Part shown: positions 1 to 8,455 of the stretch, piece by piece
Layout of the letters: every line of letters starts with the position of its first letter
How positions within the stretch are numbered: the stretch's first letter is position 1
Assembly: GCA_013373085.1 (NCBI GenBank)
Contig: JABXIM010000206.1
Location: 1 to 32,493, forward strand
DNA: 32,493 nt
Reading direction: 5' to 3'
Origin: Oceanospirillaceae bacterium
GTDB lineage: Bacteria; Pseudomonadota; Gammaproteobacteria; Pseudomonadales; Balneatricaceae
Position numbers and translations under genes: made by a program
Notes under the pieces: model-generated
The model's input: the letters and a program-made list of their open reading frames with translations, nothing else
Database searches by the model: none
Told to the model about the DNA's origin: nothing

Positions 1-359
1 CCTCGAAGGCGCCCGCCGGCCGGGGCCGGCGGACCTCGGTGGCTGACTTCGCCGGATGACCGTGGCGGGGGAGGATGGCGATGCACTGGCAGATTCTTAA
101 CGTCATCTGCACGTCGCGGGCATTGTGAAAGTCATCATATCGATCGTATGGCAGATCGACTGGCGTCGGTCGGCAGAGTCTGTGTTGGGTTCGCTTTCAT
201 TGGCTCCTGCAATAAGCGTATTTCCACCGTCCTTGGCGGTTGCACGGGAAGTACCGCTGCACTCGACCTGCAAGCCTGCAGCATCCTCCTGTCTTTCCGG
301 CCGCTGTCTCTTCTATAATAGGGCGCCCTTTTTAACCCCAAACGCCTGTTAACCAATTC
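1..359. other. Non-coding stretch upstream of hrpA
   Basis: I see no convincing gene here. A plus-strand frame is open from the window edge to about 316, but it has no recognisable protein content and looks fortuitous. A second frame ends at a TGA at 44-46 and could be the tail of a gene outside the window. A TATAAT hexamer at 314-319 is a likely -10 element for hrpA, about 40 bases before its start codon. The matching -35 (around 291-296, GTCTTT) is weak. Confidence 0.4.
314..319 (+). promoter_or_regulatory. Candidate -10 element of the hrpA promoter
   Basis: A perfect TATAAT lies 41 bases upstream of the hrpA GTG. No good -35 hexamer is found at 16-18 bases, so the call rests on the -10 alone. 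The leader that would result is short (about 35 bases). Confidence 0.35.
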
Positions 360-3300
360 GTGACTATCGACATTCAGCAATTCCAGCGGCGGTTGCCGCT
401 GTGCCAGTGCCGTGACCGCGCCGCCTTCGAGCGCAGACTTCAGAAACTTGAACAACGCCTTGGTAACCGTCAGCCGGCGGACCGCATGGCCGCTCAGCTC
501 GAAGCCGCAATGCAGGCGTCGGTGGAGCGTGTCGAGGACAGGGGGCGGCGTCTGCGGCCCGTCGAGTTTCCGACGCTGCCGATTTCCGAACGCCGCGACG
601 AGATCGCCAGACTGATAGCGGAAAACCAGGTCGTGGTGGTCGCGGGCGAGACCGGTTCCGGCAAAACCACCCAGCTGCCCAAGATCTGTCTTGATCTGGG
701 CCTGGGGCGTCGCGGCTTGATCGGGCATACGCAACCCCGCCGGCTGGCGGCCCGTACCGTGGCCAACCGTATCGCCGAAGAACTGCACAGTCCGCTGGGG
801 GATCTGGTCGGCTATCAGGTGCGCTTCACCGAGCAGGTGTCGGACCAGACCCTCGTTAAACTGATGACCGACGGTATCCTGCTGGCTGAAACCCAGCGCG
901 ACGCGCTGCTGGAGCGTTACGAGGTCATCATCGTCGACGAGGCCCACGAACGCAGCCTCAATATCGACTTTCTGCTCGGGTACCTCAAGCGACTGCTGCC
1001 GCGGCGGCCGGACCTCAAGCTGATCATCACCTCGGCGACCATCGACCTGGAACGTTTTTCCCGCCATTTCGACGACGCGCCGATCATCGAAGTCTCGGGA
1101 CGCACCTACCCGGTTGAGGTGTTGTATCGGCCGCTGACGGACAGGGGCGAAGATGAGCAGGATATCGACCAGCAGCAGGCGATACTCGAGGCGGTAAGCG
1201 AGATAAGCGCGCTCGAGCGGCAGCAGAAAAAGGCGCCGGGCGATATGTTGGTGTTTCTCAGCGGAGAGCGGGAGATTCGCGAAACGGCGGAAACGCTGCG
1301 CAAGGCGCAGCTGCGCGATACCGAGGTCATGCCGTTGTATGCGCGTTTGAGCCTTGCCGAGCAAAACCGGGTTTTCGAGGGAAGCCGTCGCGCGGGGCGC
1401 CGCATCGTGCTGGCCACCAATGTCGCCGAGACGTCGGTGACGGTGCCGGGCATCCGTTATGTGATCGATCCGGGACAGGCGAGGATCTCCCGCTACAGCT
1501 ATCGCGCCAAGGTACAGCGGCTGCCGGTGGAGCCGGTATCGCAGGCCAGCGCCAACCAGCGCGCCGGCCGCTGCGGCCGTGTCGCGGAAGGCATCTGCAT
1601 CCGCCTGTATTCCGAAGAGGATTACGCCGGCCGGCCGCAATTCACCGACGCCGAGATCCGTCGCACCAACCTGGCGGCGGTCATCCTGCAGATGCTGAGT
1701 CTTAAGCTCGGCGACATCAAGGATTTCCCCTTTATCGACCCGCCGGACAGCCGTTTCGTCAATGACGGCTACAAGCTGCTGGAGGAGCTAGGCGCCGTCG
1801 ACGACAAAAGGTGCATCACGCCGCTCGGGCGGCAGCTGTCAAAGCTGCCGGTGGATCCCCGTATCGGGCGCATGGTGCTCGAGGGCGCCAAGCAGGGGGC
1901 GCTGCGCGAGGTACTGGTAGTCGCCAGTGCGCTCAGCTGCCAGGATCCTCGCGAACGCCCGCTGGACAAGCAGCAGGCCGCGGACGAAAAGCATCGGCTT
2001 TACGCCGACGACGAATCGGACTTTGTCACCCTGCTGAATCTCTGGACGCTTTACGAGGAGCAACGGCAGGCGCTGAGTCAGAACCAGTTGCGCAAATACT
2101 GCCAGAAGCACTTTCTGTCTTTTCTGCGCATGCGCGAATGGCGCGACGTGCATCGTCAGCTGCACCTGATCGCCCGCGAGCTGAAGCTTGCGGAAAACCA
2201 CGAGGCGGCGACAGCCGAAGCCTTGCACCGGTCGTTGCTGGCGGGTCTGTTGAGCCAGATCGGCATGCGCCAGGAAAACAAGGAATACCTGGGTGCGCGA
2301 AACCGTCGTTTTTTCCTGTTTCCGGCGTCGACGCTGTTCAAGAAGGCGCCCAAGTGGGTGATGTCGGCGGAGCTGGTCGAAACGTCGAAGCTCTATGCGC
2401 GTATGAATGCCGCCATAAAACCGGAGTGGGTCGAGCCGCTGGCGGGGCATCTGGTCAAGCGTACCTATCTGGAGCCGCACTGGGAGAAAAAACGGGCCCA
2501 GGTCGTCGCCAGCGAGCAGGTCACGCTCTACGGACTGATTATCGTGCCCAAGCGCAAGGTGCATTACGGCAAGATCGATCCGGAAGTGTCGCACGAGATC
2601 TTTATCCGTTCGGCACTGGTCGAAGGCGCGTTCAGTACCCGGGGGGAATTCTTCGCCCACAATCGCCGCCTGCTGGCGGGCGTCGAAGACCTCGAGGCCA
2701 AGTCGCGACGACGCGACCTGCTGGTCGACGAGGATACCCTGTACGACTTCTATCGGGAGCGGCTGGCGCGGGCCGGCGGTGCCGGTGTCGTCAACGGTGC
2801 GGGTTTCGAGCACTGGCGCAAGGAGGTCGAGAAGGACAATCCGCGCCTGCTGTTCCTGAGTGAGGAGGATGTGCTGCAGCGTTCGGCCGGGCACGTGACC
2901 GCGCGTGCCTACCCCGAGCGCCTGCGGCTCGATGGCGTCGAGTTGCGGCTGCATTATCACTTCGAGCCGGGGGCGCAGGATGACGGCGTGACCCTCGATC
3001 TGCCGCTTGCGCTGCTGAACGGGCTGTCCGAGCGCCGGCTGGATTGGCTGGTGCCGGGCATGCTCGAGGAAAAGTGCATCGCAATCCTCAAGGGGCTGCC
3101 GAAGCAGCAGCGCAAGCACTTCGTGCCGATACCGGACTACGTTCGGGCATTCGTCGACCGGGCGGTATTCGCCGACGGCGACCTTTACGAAGCGCTCAGT
3201 CACCACCTGCGGCGAATGAACGGTGTGCTGGTCGAGGCGGCGGAGCTGCGGGCGGTGGCGCTGGACGATCACCACCGCATGAACCTGCGGCTGCTGGACG

Positions 3301-4274
3301 AGGACGGCAAACGCCTGGGGGGCGGGCGGGATCTTGCCGACCTGGTAAGGCGTTTCGGCAAGGCGGCGGAGGATGCGCTGCGCGCCGGCCCCGGGGATCA
3401 GTGGGGGCGCAGCGGTATCGAACGCTGGGATTTCGGCGATCTGCCGGAGTCGGTGTCGTTACGCCAGGCCGGCGGTATCCGCATCGACGCCTTTCCGGCG
3501 TTGCGCGACTGCGCAGACAGCGTCGAGCTGCACGTTTGCGCTTCGCTGGAGCAGGCGCAGCGGGAGTCCCGGCAGGGGATCGCGCGCCTGGGGCTGCTGG
3601 AGCTGGCCGGGCTGGTACGTCAGGTGCGTCGGGATATCCCACACCTTAACGAGTCTCTTCTATATACAGGAGCACTGTTCGATAAGACCCGGCTGACAGA
3701 CGCCATACTATTACAGGCGTTGATGCGGCTACTGGCGCTCGATGAATCCCTGCCGCGCAGCGAGCAGGACTTTCGCGCGCGCCTGGAAGCGGCGCGTGCC
3801 GAACTTTGGGATACGGTGTCGCAGCTGGCGGTGTTCGTCAGGGACTGCCACAAGGCCACGCATCGTATCCGCAAACAGCTGGGTGGCCGGATACCGTTGC
3901 AGGCGGCAACGGTGCTGAACGATATTAAAAGCCAGCTCGCCGACTTGATCGATTCGGAGTATCTGATCGGCAATAGTTGGGAGCAGCTGCAGCATTTTCC
4001 GCGTTATCTAGAGGCAATTGAAAAACGACTGGAAAAATACCAGCGCGACCTGCCGCGGGAGCGGTTGTTATCTGATCAATTACAGCACTATTGGTCGGGA
4101 TATAAGAAACAACTGGAAAAGAATCGTGCGCAGGGACTCTACGATCCGCGCCTGGACGAGTTCCGCTGGATGCTCGAGGAATACAGGGTGTCGCTGTTTG
4201 CCCAAACGCTTGGAACCCGGGTGACGGTCTCGGACAAGCGGCTGCAGCAACTGTGGCGCGAGGCGCAGCGGTGA
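360..4274 (+). CDS. hrpA: ATP-dependent RNA helicase HrpA (DEAH box)
   Basis: This 1304-residue protein matches the HrpA family in length (E. coli HrpA is about 1300) and in sequence throughout. The helicase core shows Walker A GETGSGKT at residues 96-103, DEAH at 193-196, the SAT motif at 225-227 and a QRAGRCGR motif VI. Helicase-associated and OB-fold regions follow, then the long HrpA-specific C-terminal region. HrpA proteins unwind RNA and, from work in E. coli, are linked to rescue of stalled ribosomes and mRNA processing; the protein is cytoplasmic. The start is GTG. An in-frame TAA at 333-335 excludes anything longer, and residues from about 70 onward align with the E. coli protein. 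No clear Shine-Dalgarno is visible. Base composition drops in GC in parts of the last 600 bases, but the reading frame is intact. Confidence 0.97.
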   Translation: MTIDIQQFQRRLPLCQCRDRAAFERRLQKLEQRLGNRQPADRMAAQLEAAMQASVERVEDRGRRLRPVEFPTLPISERRDEIARLIAENQVVVVAGETGSGKTTQLPKICLDLGLGRRGLIGHTQPRRLAARTVANRIAEELHSPLGDLVGYQVRFTEQVSDQTLVKLMTDGILLAETQRDALLERYEVIIVDEAHERSLNIDFLLGYLKRLLPRRPDLKLIITSATIDLERFSRHFDDAPIIEVSGRTYPVEVLYRPLTDRGEDEQDIDQQQAILEAVSEISALERQQKKAPGDMLVFLSGEREIRETAETLRKAQLRDTEVMPLYARLSLAEQNRVFEGSRRAGRRIVLATNVAETSVTVPGIRYVIDPGQARISRYSYRAKVQRLPVEPVSQASANQRAGRCGRVAEGICIRLYSEEDYAGRPQFTDAEIRRTNLAAVILQMLSLKLGDIKDFPFIDPPDSRFVNDGYKLLEELGAVDDKRCITPLGRQLSKLPVDPRIGRMVLEGAKQGALREVLVVASALSCQDPRERPLDKQQAADEKHRLYADDESDFVTLLNLWTLYEEQRQALSQNQLRKYCQKHFLSFLRMREWRDVHRQLHLIARELKLAENHEAATAEALHRSLLAGLLSQIGMRQENKEYLGARNRRFFLFPASTLFKKAPKWVMSAELVETSKLYARMNAAIKPEWVEPLAGHLVKRTYLEPHWEKKRAQVVASEQVTLYGLIIVPKRKVHYGKIDPEVSHEIFIRSALVEGAFSTRGEFFAHNRRLLAGVEDLEAKSRRRDLLVDEDTLYDFYRERLARAGGAGVVNGAGFEHWRKEVEKDNPRLLFLSEEDVLQRSAGHVTARAYPERLRLDGVELRLHYHFEPGAQDDGVTLDLPLALLNGLSERRLDWLVPGMLEEKCIAILKGLPKQQRKHFVPIPDYVRAFVDRAVFADGDLYEALSHHLRRMNGVLVEAAELRAVALDDHHRMNLRLLDEDGKRLGGGRDLADLVRRFGKAAEDALRAGPGDQWGRSGIERWDFGDLPESVSLRQAGGIRIDAFPALRDCADSVELHVCASLEQAQRESRQGIARLGLLELAGLVRQVRRDIPHLNESLLYTGALFDKTRLTDAILLQALMRLLALDESLPRSEQDFRARLEAARAELWDTVSQLAVFVRDCHKATHRIRKQLGGRIPLQAATVLNDIKSQLADLIDSEYLIGNSWEQLQHFPRYLEAIEKRLEKYQRDLPRERLLSDQLQHYWSGYKKQLEKNRAQGLYDPRLDEFRWMLEEYRVSLFAQTLGTRVTVSDKRLQQLWREAQR

Positions 4275-4759
4275 AGCAGTGGTGGAAAAGCGCAGCGGTG
4301 ATAGAAGCTAAATTCAAAATAGTGGTTAATTATAGTACAGCTGTGTACTTTTTCCGGTCGAGAAAGATGACAATAATTAACCGGATGTTGCGGTTTTCGG
4401 CAGGTGGCGGAGGTGATGGTTCGAAGGGTTGCGCACTATCGGTGGGTGTGCTGTAATGCCCTCGATTTGACTGTCGTTTCTGTCCGGTATGGGAAATATC
4501 GGAGAGCCAGGCAGCAGACGGGCAGGTTAATAGGGAATAACCCAGCCAACCGCTGTAGTCCGGGGCAGTATTCAGGGAAACTTAATGATTGGCGGTTATT
4601 ATTTTGGCCGGCGATAAAGGGAATCCCGGGTGAAGGAAAAAAGTGCCTTCACTGGTTTGAAATAATTTGGATTTATAGTATTTTCCTAGTAGCACTTGCG
4701 TGCACTAAGAAAAACTAGAATTCACTACTAGTAAGTTGAATCATTGAAGGGGAATGTTG
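4275..4759. other. AT-rich intergenic region and porin leader
   Basis: This 485-base gap separates hrpA from the porin and is much richer in A and T than its surroundings. A weak terminator-like hairpin follows hrpA (4334-4353). A perfect 7-bp inverted repeat, GTGAAGG / CCTTCAC with a 9-base spacer, sits at 4630-4652 and could be an operator or RNA hairpin. Possible porin -10 elements are TATAGT at 4674-4679 and TAGAAT at 4716-4721 (the latter 17 bases after CACTTG); neither has a good -35. No open frame here is convincing. Confidence 0.5.
4334..4353 (+). terminator. Possible weak terminator after hrpA
   Basis: A 6-bp stem AGTACA / TGTACT with loop GCTG is followed directly by five T residues. 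The stem is short and AT-rich, so termination would be weak. It lies 60 bases past the hrpA stop codon. Confidence 0.35.
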
Positions 4760-5770
4760 ATGAAAAAGTCACTGATTGCACTGGCTGTTGCTGGCGCCAT
4801 GACTGCTCCGATCGTTGCTCAGGCTGACGCTACCCTGTACGGTAACGTTGAAGTCGAGCTCCACATGGGTGATGACACTACATCCGATATTACCGATCCG
4901 GGCTCCTACAACGGTGCCGAAGATGCCAACCTGGAACTGGATGACGCTATCCTGGGTGTCAAGGGCTCTTCCGAGCTGGAAAACCTGAGCGGCGTTGAAG
5001 CGTTCTATCAGCTGGAAGTTGAATTCGCACGTAACAGCGATCCGATCCGTAGCTCCACCGATACCGGTCCTGTCTCTACTCGTAAGGCGCTGGTCGGTCT
5101 GGACAGCGGTTTCGGTACTCTGATCTTCGGTCGTCAGAACCTGCTGGCTGAGTCGGTTGAGCGTATGGATAAGTACGCCGAGTCCCTGTCCACCAACAAC
5201 TACTTCGCGTTCAACGACCGTATCGGTAATGCCGCTACTTACGTGACCCCGACCTTCGCTGGCTTCGAGGCTTACGGTCAGATCATCGTTCAGGGCGAGC
5301 AGGACGACAGCCGTGATGACATCGATGGCGGTGTTGTTGGCTTCAACTACTCACTGGGCGGTTTCGACCTGGCAGCAGCCTACTCTGAAATGGATCAGAA
5401 CATCGCATTTGCGCCGGGTACCGACGATACCATGGAAATCTACGGTGTTGGCCTGGGCTACGCCATCGGTGACCTGCAGCTGGACGCTACCTACGAGGCC
5501 ACCGAAGACAACGCAACCAATGAAGAGTCCGATATGTGGGGTGTAGGCGCTGCTTACGCTCTGGGCGACGCTACCATCGGCGCTACCTACATGGACTTCG
5601 AATACGACAAGTCTCCTGTCGAGTCCGACGAGTGGGGCGTTTACGCTTCCTACAAGCTGGGCAAGAAGGCTTCCGTCAAGGCTCAGTACACTTCTGCTGA
5701 CGTAGACGGCAACAGTCTGTCCAACGACGACTTCGAGAAGTTCGTTCTGGGTTACAACGTCTCCTTCTAA
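4760..5770 (+). CDS. Gram-negative outer-membrane porin
   Basis: This is a trimeric-type general diffusion porin. A signal peptide (MKKSLIALAVAGAMTAPIVAQA) ends at AQA, and the mature protein opens with DATLYGNVEVEL, typical of marine gammaproteobacterial porins. Strands alternate hydrophobic and polar residues with many Gly, Tyr and acidic residues, and the chain ends in a phenylalanine (YNVSF), the usual signal for outer-membrane assembly. Length is 336 residues. I prefer the ATG at 4760 to the one at 4754 because GAAGGGG at 4746-4752 then has normal spacing. Codon use is strongly skewed to CGT, GGT, GCT and CTG, unlike neighbouring genes, which indicates very high expression. The gene stands alone, with its own leader and a strong terminator. 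Substrate specificity cannot be read from the sequence. Confidence 0.93.
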   Translation: MKKSLIALAVAGAMTAPIVAQADATLYGNVEVELHMGDDTTSDITDPGSYNGAEDANLELDDAILGVKGSSELENLSGVEAFYQLEVEFARNSDPIRSSTDTGPVSTRKALVGLDSGFGTLIFGRQNLLAESVERMDKYAESLSTNNYFAFNDRIGNAATYVTPTFAGFEAYGQIIVQGEQDDSRDDIDGGVVGFNYSLGGFDLAAAYSEMDQNIAFAPGTDDTMEIYGVGLGYAIGDLQLDATYEATEDNATNEESDMWGVGAAYALGDATIGATYMDFEYDKSPVESDEWGVYASYKLGKKASVKAQYTSADVDGNSLSNDDFEKFVLGYNVSF

Positions 5771-5790
5771 TCGCCTCGCGATTAATGCTT

Positions 5791-5815
5791 AAAGGGCCCC
5801 TTCGGGGCCCTTTTT
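5791..5815 (+). terminator. Intrinsic terminator of the porin gene
   Basis: AAAGGGCCCC and GGGGCCCTTT form a 10-bp stem around a TTCG tetraloop, followed by a T tract. It starts 20 bases after the porin stop codon. This is a strong Rho-independent terminator. Confidence 0.93.
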
Positions 5816-5885
5816 GTGTTTCTATGAAACCTGTTTACGGTGTGCAGTGCCGGAGCGGTCGCTTGCGAGGGCACTCGAGTGGCGG

Positions 5886-5915
5886 CTGTTTTGCGCAGGT
5901 GCGAAATGCTATAAA
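5886..5915 (+). promoter_or_regulatory. Candidate sigma-70 promoter of mlaA
   Basis: TATAAA at 5910-5915 is preceded by TG one base upstream, giving an extended -10 (TGCTATAAA). CTGTTT at 5886-5891 lies 18 bases upstream as a poor -35. The leader to the mlaA start would be about 37 bases. Confidence 0.4.
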
Positions 5916-5958
5916 GTAAGTAAGGCCTCTGCTACTGAGTCTTGGGCAAGGATACGAG

Positions 5959-6666
5959 ATGTTAAAGTTTTGCGGCTGCGCCGTGTTGGCGATGGTGCTT
6001 TATTCAACGCCGATGTCGGCGATGGCGGATGATGCGCCTGTCGACCCGGATCCCTGGGAGGGATTCAACCGGGCCATGTTCGAATTCAACGACTACCTGG
6101 ACCGCTATGCGCTCAAGCCGGCCGCGCAGGGGTATCGCTTCGTGATGCCGGATCTGGCTGAGCGGGGGGTGTCGAACTTCTTCGACAACCTGCAGGATGT
6201 GCGGACGCTGGCCAACAACCTGATGCAGTTCAAGTTTCATAATGCGGCGAGCGACACGGCCCGCATTACCATGAACACCTTCTTCGGGCTTGGTGGCGTT
6301 TTCGATCTGGCGACCCCGTTCGGGCTCGAGCGGCACGACGAAGACTTTGGCCAGACGCTCGGATACTGGGGCGTGCCAAGCGGCAATTATCTGGTGTTGC
6401 CGTTTTTCGGTCCCAGTACCGTGCGCGATGGTGTCGGACTGGTGCCCGATATGTATCTCGACCTGGTTGGCGACGTTGATCATGTTCCAACCCGCAATAC
6501 CCTTTATGGCGTGAGATTGGTGGATACCCGGGCCGAGCTTTTGAAAGCCGAAGGGCTGATCAGTGGTGATCGTTATCTGTTTATCCGGGATGCCTATTTA
6601 CAGCGTCGTGAATATCTCGTCAACGATGGTCGAATTGACAGTGAATTCGATGCCGACGACTTCTGA
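5959..6666 (+). CDS. mlaA: MlaA (VacJ) outer-membrane phospholipid transport protein
   Basis: MlaA is the outer-membrane component of the Mla system. It removes mislocalised phospholipids from the outer leaflet and hands them to periplasmic MlaC. The 235-residue protein shows the family core: DPWEGFNRAMFEFND at 32-46, the FFDNLQDVRTLANNLMQ segment, and the GVFDLATPFGL and DFGQTLGYWGV stretches. The signal peptide has no lipobox; cleavage is predicted after AMA at residue 23. This differs from the E. coli lipoprotein, although lipobox-free forms occur elsewhere. The start is well supported by AAGGA at 5948-5952. The genes for the inner-membrane Mla complex are not in this window. An 80-base gap separates it from the next gene on the same strand. 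Confidence 0.95.
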   Translation: MLKFCGCAVLAMVLYSTPMSAMADDAPVDPDPWEGFNRAMFEFNDYLDRYALKPAAQGYRFVMPDLAERGVSNFFDNLQDVRTLANNLMQFKFHNAASDTARITMNTFFGLGGVFDLATPFGLERHDEDFGQTLGYWGVPSGNYLVLPFFGPSTVRDGVGLVPDMYLDLVGDVDHVPTRNTLYGVRLVDTRAELLKAEGLISGDRYLFIRDAYLQRREYLVNDGRIDSEFDADDF

Positions 6667-6682
6667 TAGTCGAATTGAAAGT
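6629..6682 (+). repeat. 14-bp direct repeat across the mlaA stop
   Basis: GTCGAATTGACAGT at 6629-6642 and GTCGAATTGAAAGT at 6669-6682 differ by one base and are exactly 40 bases apart. The first copy lies in the end of mlaA, the second in the gap before the phosphatase gene. Confidence 0.6.
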
Positions 6683-6746
6683 TCATGGTAATGGGCGTAG
6701 TGTGCAAGCTCATGAACAAATGGCTATCCCGTCTGCAGGCTGCGCT

Positions 6747-7919
6747 ATGAGTCACTCCTGTCACCGCATTCTGCTGGTGGAGTCGGATAACGATATTGTC
6801 GATCAGGTGTTCGAGCTGAGCGAGCAGGTCGAGTCCTTCCGGCTGCAGATCCTGCTGGCGGCGGACTCCGACCGGCTGTCCGACATGCTCGATCACTTCG
6901 ACTTTTCGCTGGTTATCGTCAATGTGCAGCGTCTTTCGGCTGGAACCAGCCTGACCGACCTTTGCATTCGTGTGCACCCCAAGCCTGTTCTGGTGCTGAT
7001 GCCCGATCTGGATGCGAGTGCGCTGTTGGCGGGTCTGCGCGCTGGCGCCAGCGATATTTTCAGCTACCGCTGCCTGGAACAGGAGGCGCAGGCGTTCGTC
7101 GCGGCGGTGTCCCGGCTGTTGAGTCGCGCCGCCCAGCTCGAGGCGATACCCCGCTATCGCGAGACACTCGAGCGCAGTCTCGAGGAGCTGCGCTCCGATC
7201 AACTGGCGGCGCAGCAGGTGCAGCAGAACCTTCTGCCGCCGACGTCACAGACCATTGGCGGCATACGTTTCGATTACGAGCTCACGCCGTCGCTGGTGCT
7301 GAGCGGCGATTTCGTCGATGTCGCGCCGCTCGACAGTAACCTGACGCTGTTCTATCTCGCCGATGTCTCGGGGCACGGCGCTTCGTCGGCGCTGGTAACG
7401 GTGCTGTTGAAAAACATGACCAGTCGCGTGCAGCGCGCCCACCGCCACAATACCGAGCTGACAGATCTTTCGCCGGCCGCTGCGCTGCATCTGCTTAACC
7501 GGGAGCTGCTGGATACCGGTCTCGGCAAGCACTTTACAATCTTTGCCGGTGTTCTCGACGGGCGCACGTCTCGACTCAAATACGCGGTCGGCGGGCATCA
7601 CCCCATGCCGGTGCTGCGTCAGGGTGGCGACGTCGTGTTTCTTGAAGGTCGTGGGATGCCGGTCGGGTTATTCGACGAGCCCTTCTTCGATGAGCGGGAA
7701 ATCGAGCTGGCGAGCGGCTTTTCGCTGACGCTCTTTTCCGATGGCGTTTTCGAAGTCATGTCCGGCGGCTCCCTGGCGGAGCGCGAGCAGCAGTTGATGG
7801 ACCTGGTTGCCTCGGGTCTGACGCAGCCGCAGCGGCTGCGTGAGCATCTGCTGGGGGATAGCGATTGTCCGGATGACATTGCAATCATGACCTTGTGCCG
7901 GGGCACTGCCAATGCGTGA
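6747..7919 (+). CDS. rssB: RssB-like regulator: degenerate receiver plus PP2C phosphatase
   Basis: The 390-residue protein has a receiver-like domain (about 1-125), a coiled-coil linker (about 126-165) and a SpoIIE/PP2C phosphatase domain (about 170-390). The phosphatase metal-binding motifs are all present: SGDFVD at 186-191, DVSGHG at 206-211, then FSDG and a C-terminal DDIAIM, so it should be active on a phosphoserine partner. The receiver appears dead as a phosphoacceptor: the third strand reads VIVNVQ with Asn59 where Asp is expected, and the usual Lys after strand 5 is missing (DIFSYRC). The overlapping STAS gene downstream is the obvious substrate. Gene order and domain layout match what I recall of Pseudomonas RssB. 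The start at 6747 keeps the receiver intact; the 24 residues possible upstream from a TTG look non-coding. Confidence 0.85.
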   Translation: MSHSCHRILLVESDNDIVDQVFELSEQVESFRLQILLAADSDRLSDMLDHFDFSLVIVNVQRLSAGTSLTDLCIRVHPKPVLVLMPDLDASALLAGLRAGASDIFSYRCLEQEAQAFVAAVSRLLSRAAQLEAIPRYRETLERSLEELRSDQLAAQQVQQNLLPPTSQTIGGIRFDYELTPSLVLSGDFVDVAPLDSNLTLFYLADVSGHGASSALVTVLLKNMTSRVQRAHRHNTELTDLSPAAALHLLNRELLDTGLGKHFTIFAGVLDGRTSRLKYAVGGHHPMPVLRQGGDVVFLEGRGMPVGLFDEPFFDEREIELASGFSLTLFSDGVFEVMSGGSLAEREQQLMDLVASGLTQPQRLREHLLGDSDCPDDIAIMTLCRGTANA

Positions 7920-8397
7920 GGGATCGATATTTTTCGCCCGAGAGGGCAGCAGTTACGTGCTCAAGTTCGTGGGCGAGGTGCGTCTGACGCTCTGTACCAG
8001 CCTGGATCGTCACATCGAGCAGATTCTGGCGGTCGGGGATATTGAGCATATTCTCGTGGACCTGACCGAAACCGATACCATCGACAGCACCACGCTGGGG
8101 CTGATCGCCAAGCTGGCGGTGTTTGCCCGGCGCCTGTCGCTGGAGCAGCCGACGCTGGTGTCGACCAACGAGGATATCACCCGAATCCTGATGTCCATGG
8201 GCTTCGACCGGATATTTCTGTTGCTCGATAGTCTGCCAACCAGTCTTGTGGATCTTCATCGCGTGCCATTCGTGCAGGAGTCGGAGGTATCGGTGCGTGA
8301 GCGCATTATCGATGCGCATAAGGTATTGATGAGCCTTAACGAGTCCAACCGCGAAGCCTTTGTCGACCTGGTATCTGCGCTCGAGTGTTACCCCTGA
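7912..8397 (+). CDS. STAS-domain anti-sigma factor antagonist (RssC/HsbA type)
   Basis: The 161-residue protein has an N-terminal STAS domain (about 5-110) and a helical tail (about 115-161). The phosphorylation-site region reads DTIDSTTLGLI, with Ser59 at the position of the regulatory serine in SpoIIAA-type proteins. In that switch, a kinase phosphorylates the serine, a PP2C phosphatase removes the phosphate, and the unmodified form binds an anti-sigma factor. The reading frame overlaps the PP2C gene by 8 bases, so translation is coupled and the two proteins should be made together. No RsbW-type kinase gene is in this window, and the phosphatase lacks a kinase domain, so the kinase must be encoded elsewhere. 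Which sigma or anti-sigma factor is targeted cannot be read here. Confidence 0.88.
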   Translation: MREGSIFFAREGSSYVLKFVGEVRLTLCTSLDRHIEQILAVGDIEHILVDLTETDTIDSTTLGLIAKLAVFARRLSLEQPTLVSTNEDITRILMSMGFDRIFLLLDSLPTSLVDLHRVPFVQESEVSVRERIIDAHKVLMSLNESNREAFVDLVSALECYP

Positions 8398-8420
8398 CGC
8401 CTTTTTGGGTTGCCTGTTCG

Positions 8421-8449
8421 CTTTTTAGGAATTCTTCCTATGGTATAAC
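8421..8449 (+). promoter_or_regulatory. Extended -10 promoter with overlapping palindrome
   Basis: TGGTATAAC at 8441-8449 is an extended -10 element. A perfect inverted repeat TAGGAA-TTC-TTCCTA fills 8426-8440, directly upstream, and overlaps the weak -35 region (CTTTTT at 8421-8426). Such placement suits an operator. Transcription would start near 8456. Confidence 0.5.
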
Positions 8450-8455
8450 CGGCCA

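Noticed and set aside
135-1640. 501-residue minus-strand open frame opposite hrpA
   Set aside because: It lies antisense to the certain hrpA helicase core and has no family features; a shadow of GC-rich coding sequence. The same holds for the 478-residue frame at 1839-3275.
4520-4660. Phrases resembling a cobalamin riboswitch (TTAATAGGGAA, GCTGTAGTCCGG)
   Set aside because: The core elements are not in the right order or spacing, and a porin is not an expected target without further evidence.
6635-6640. Perfect TTGACA inside the end of mlaA as a promoter
   Set aside because: No -10 hexamer lies 15-19 bases downstream.
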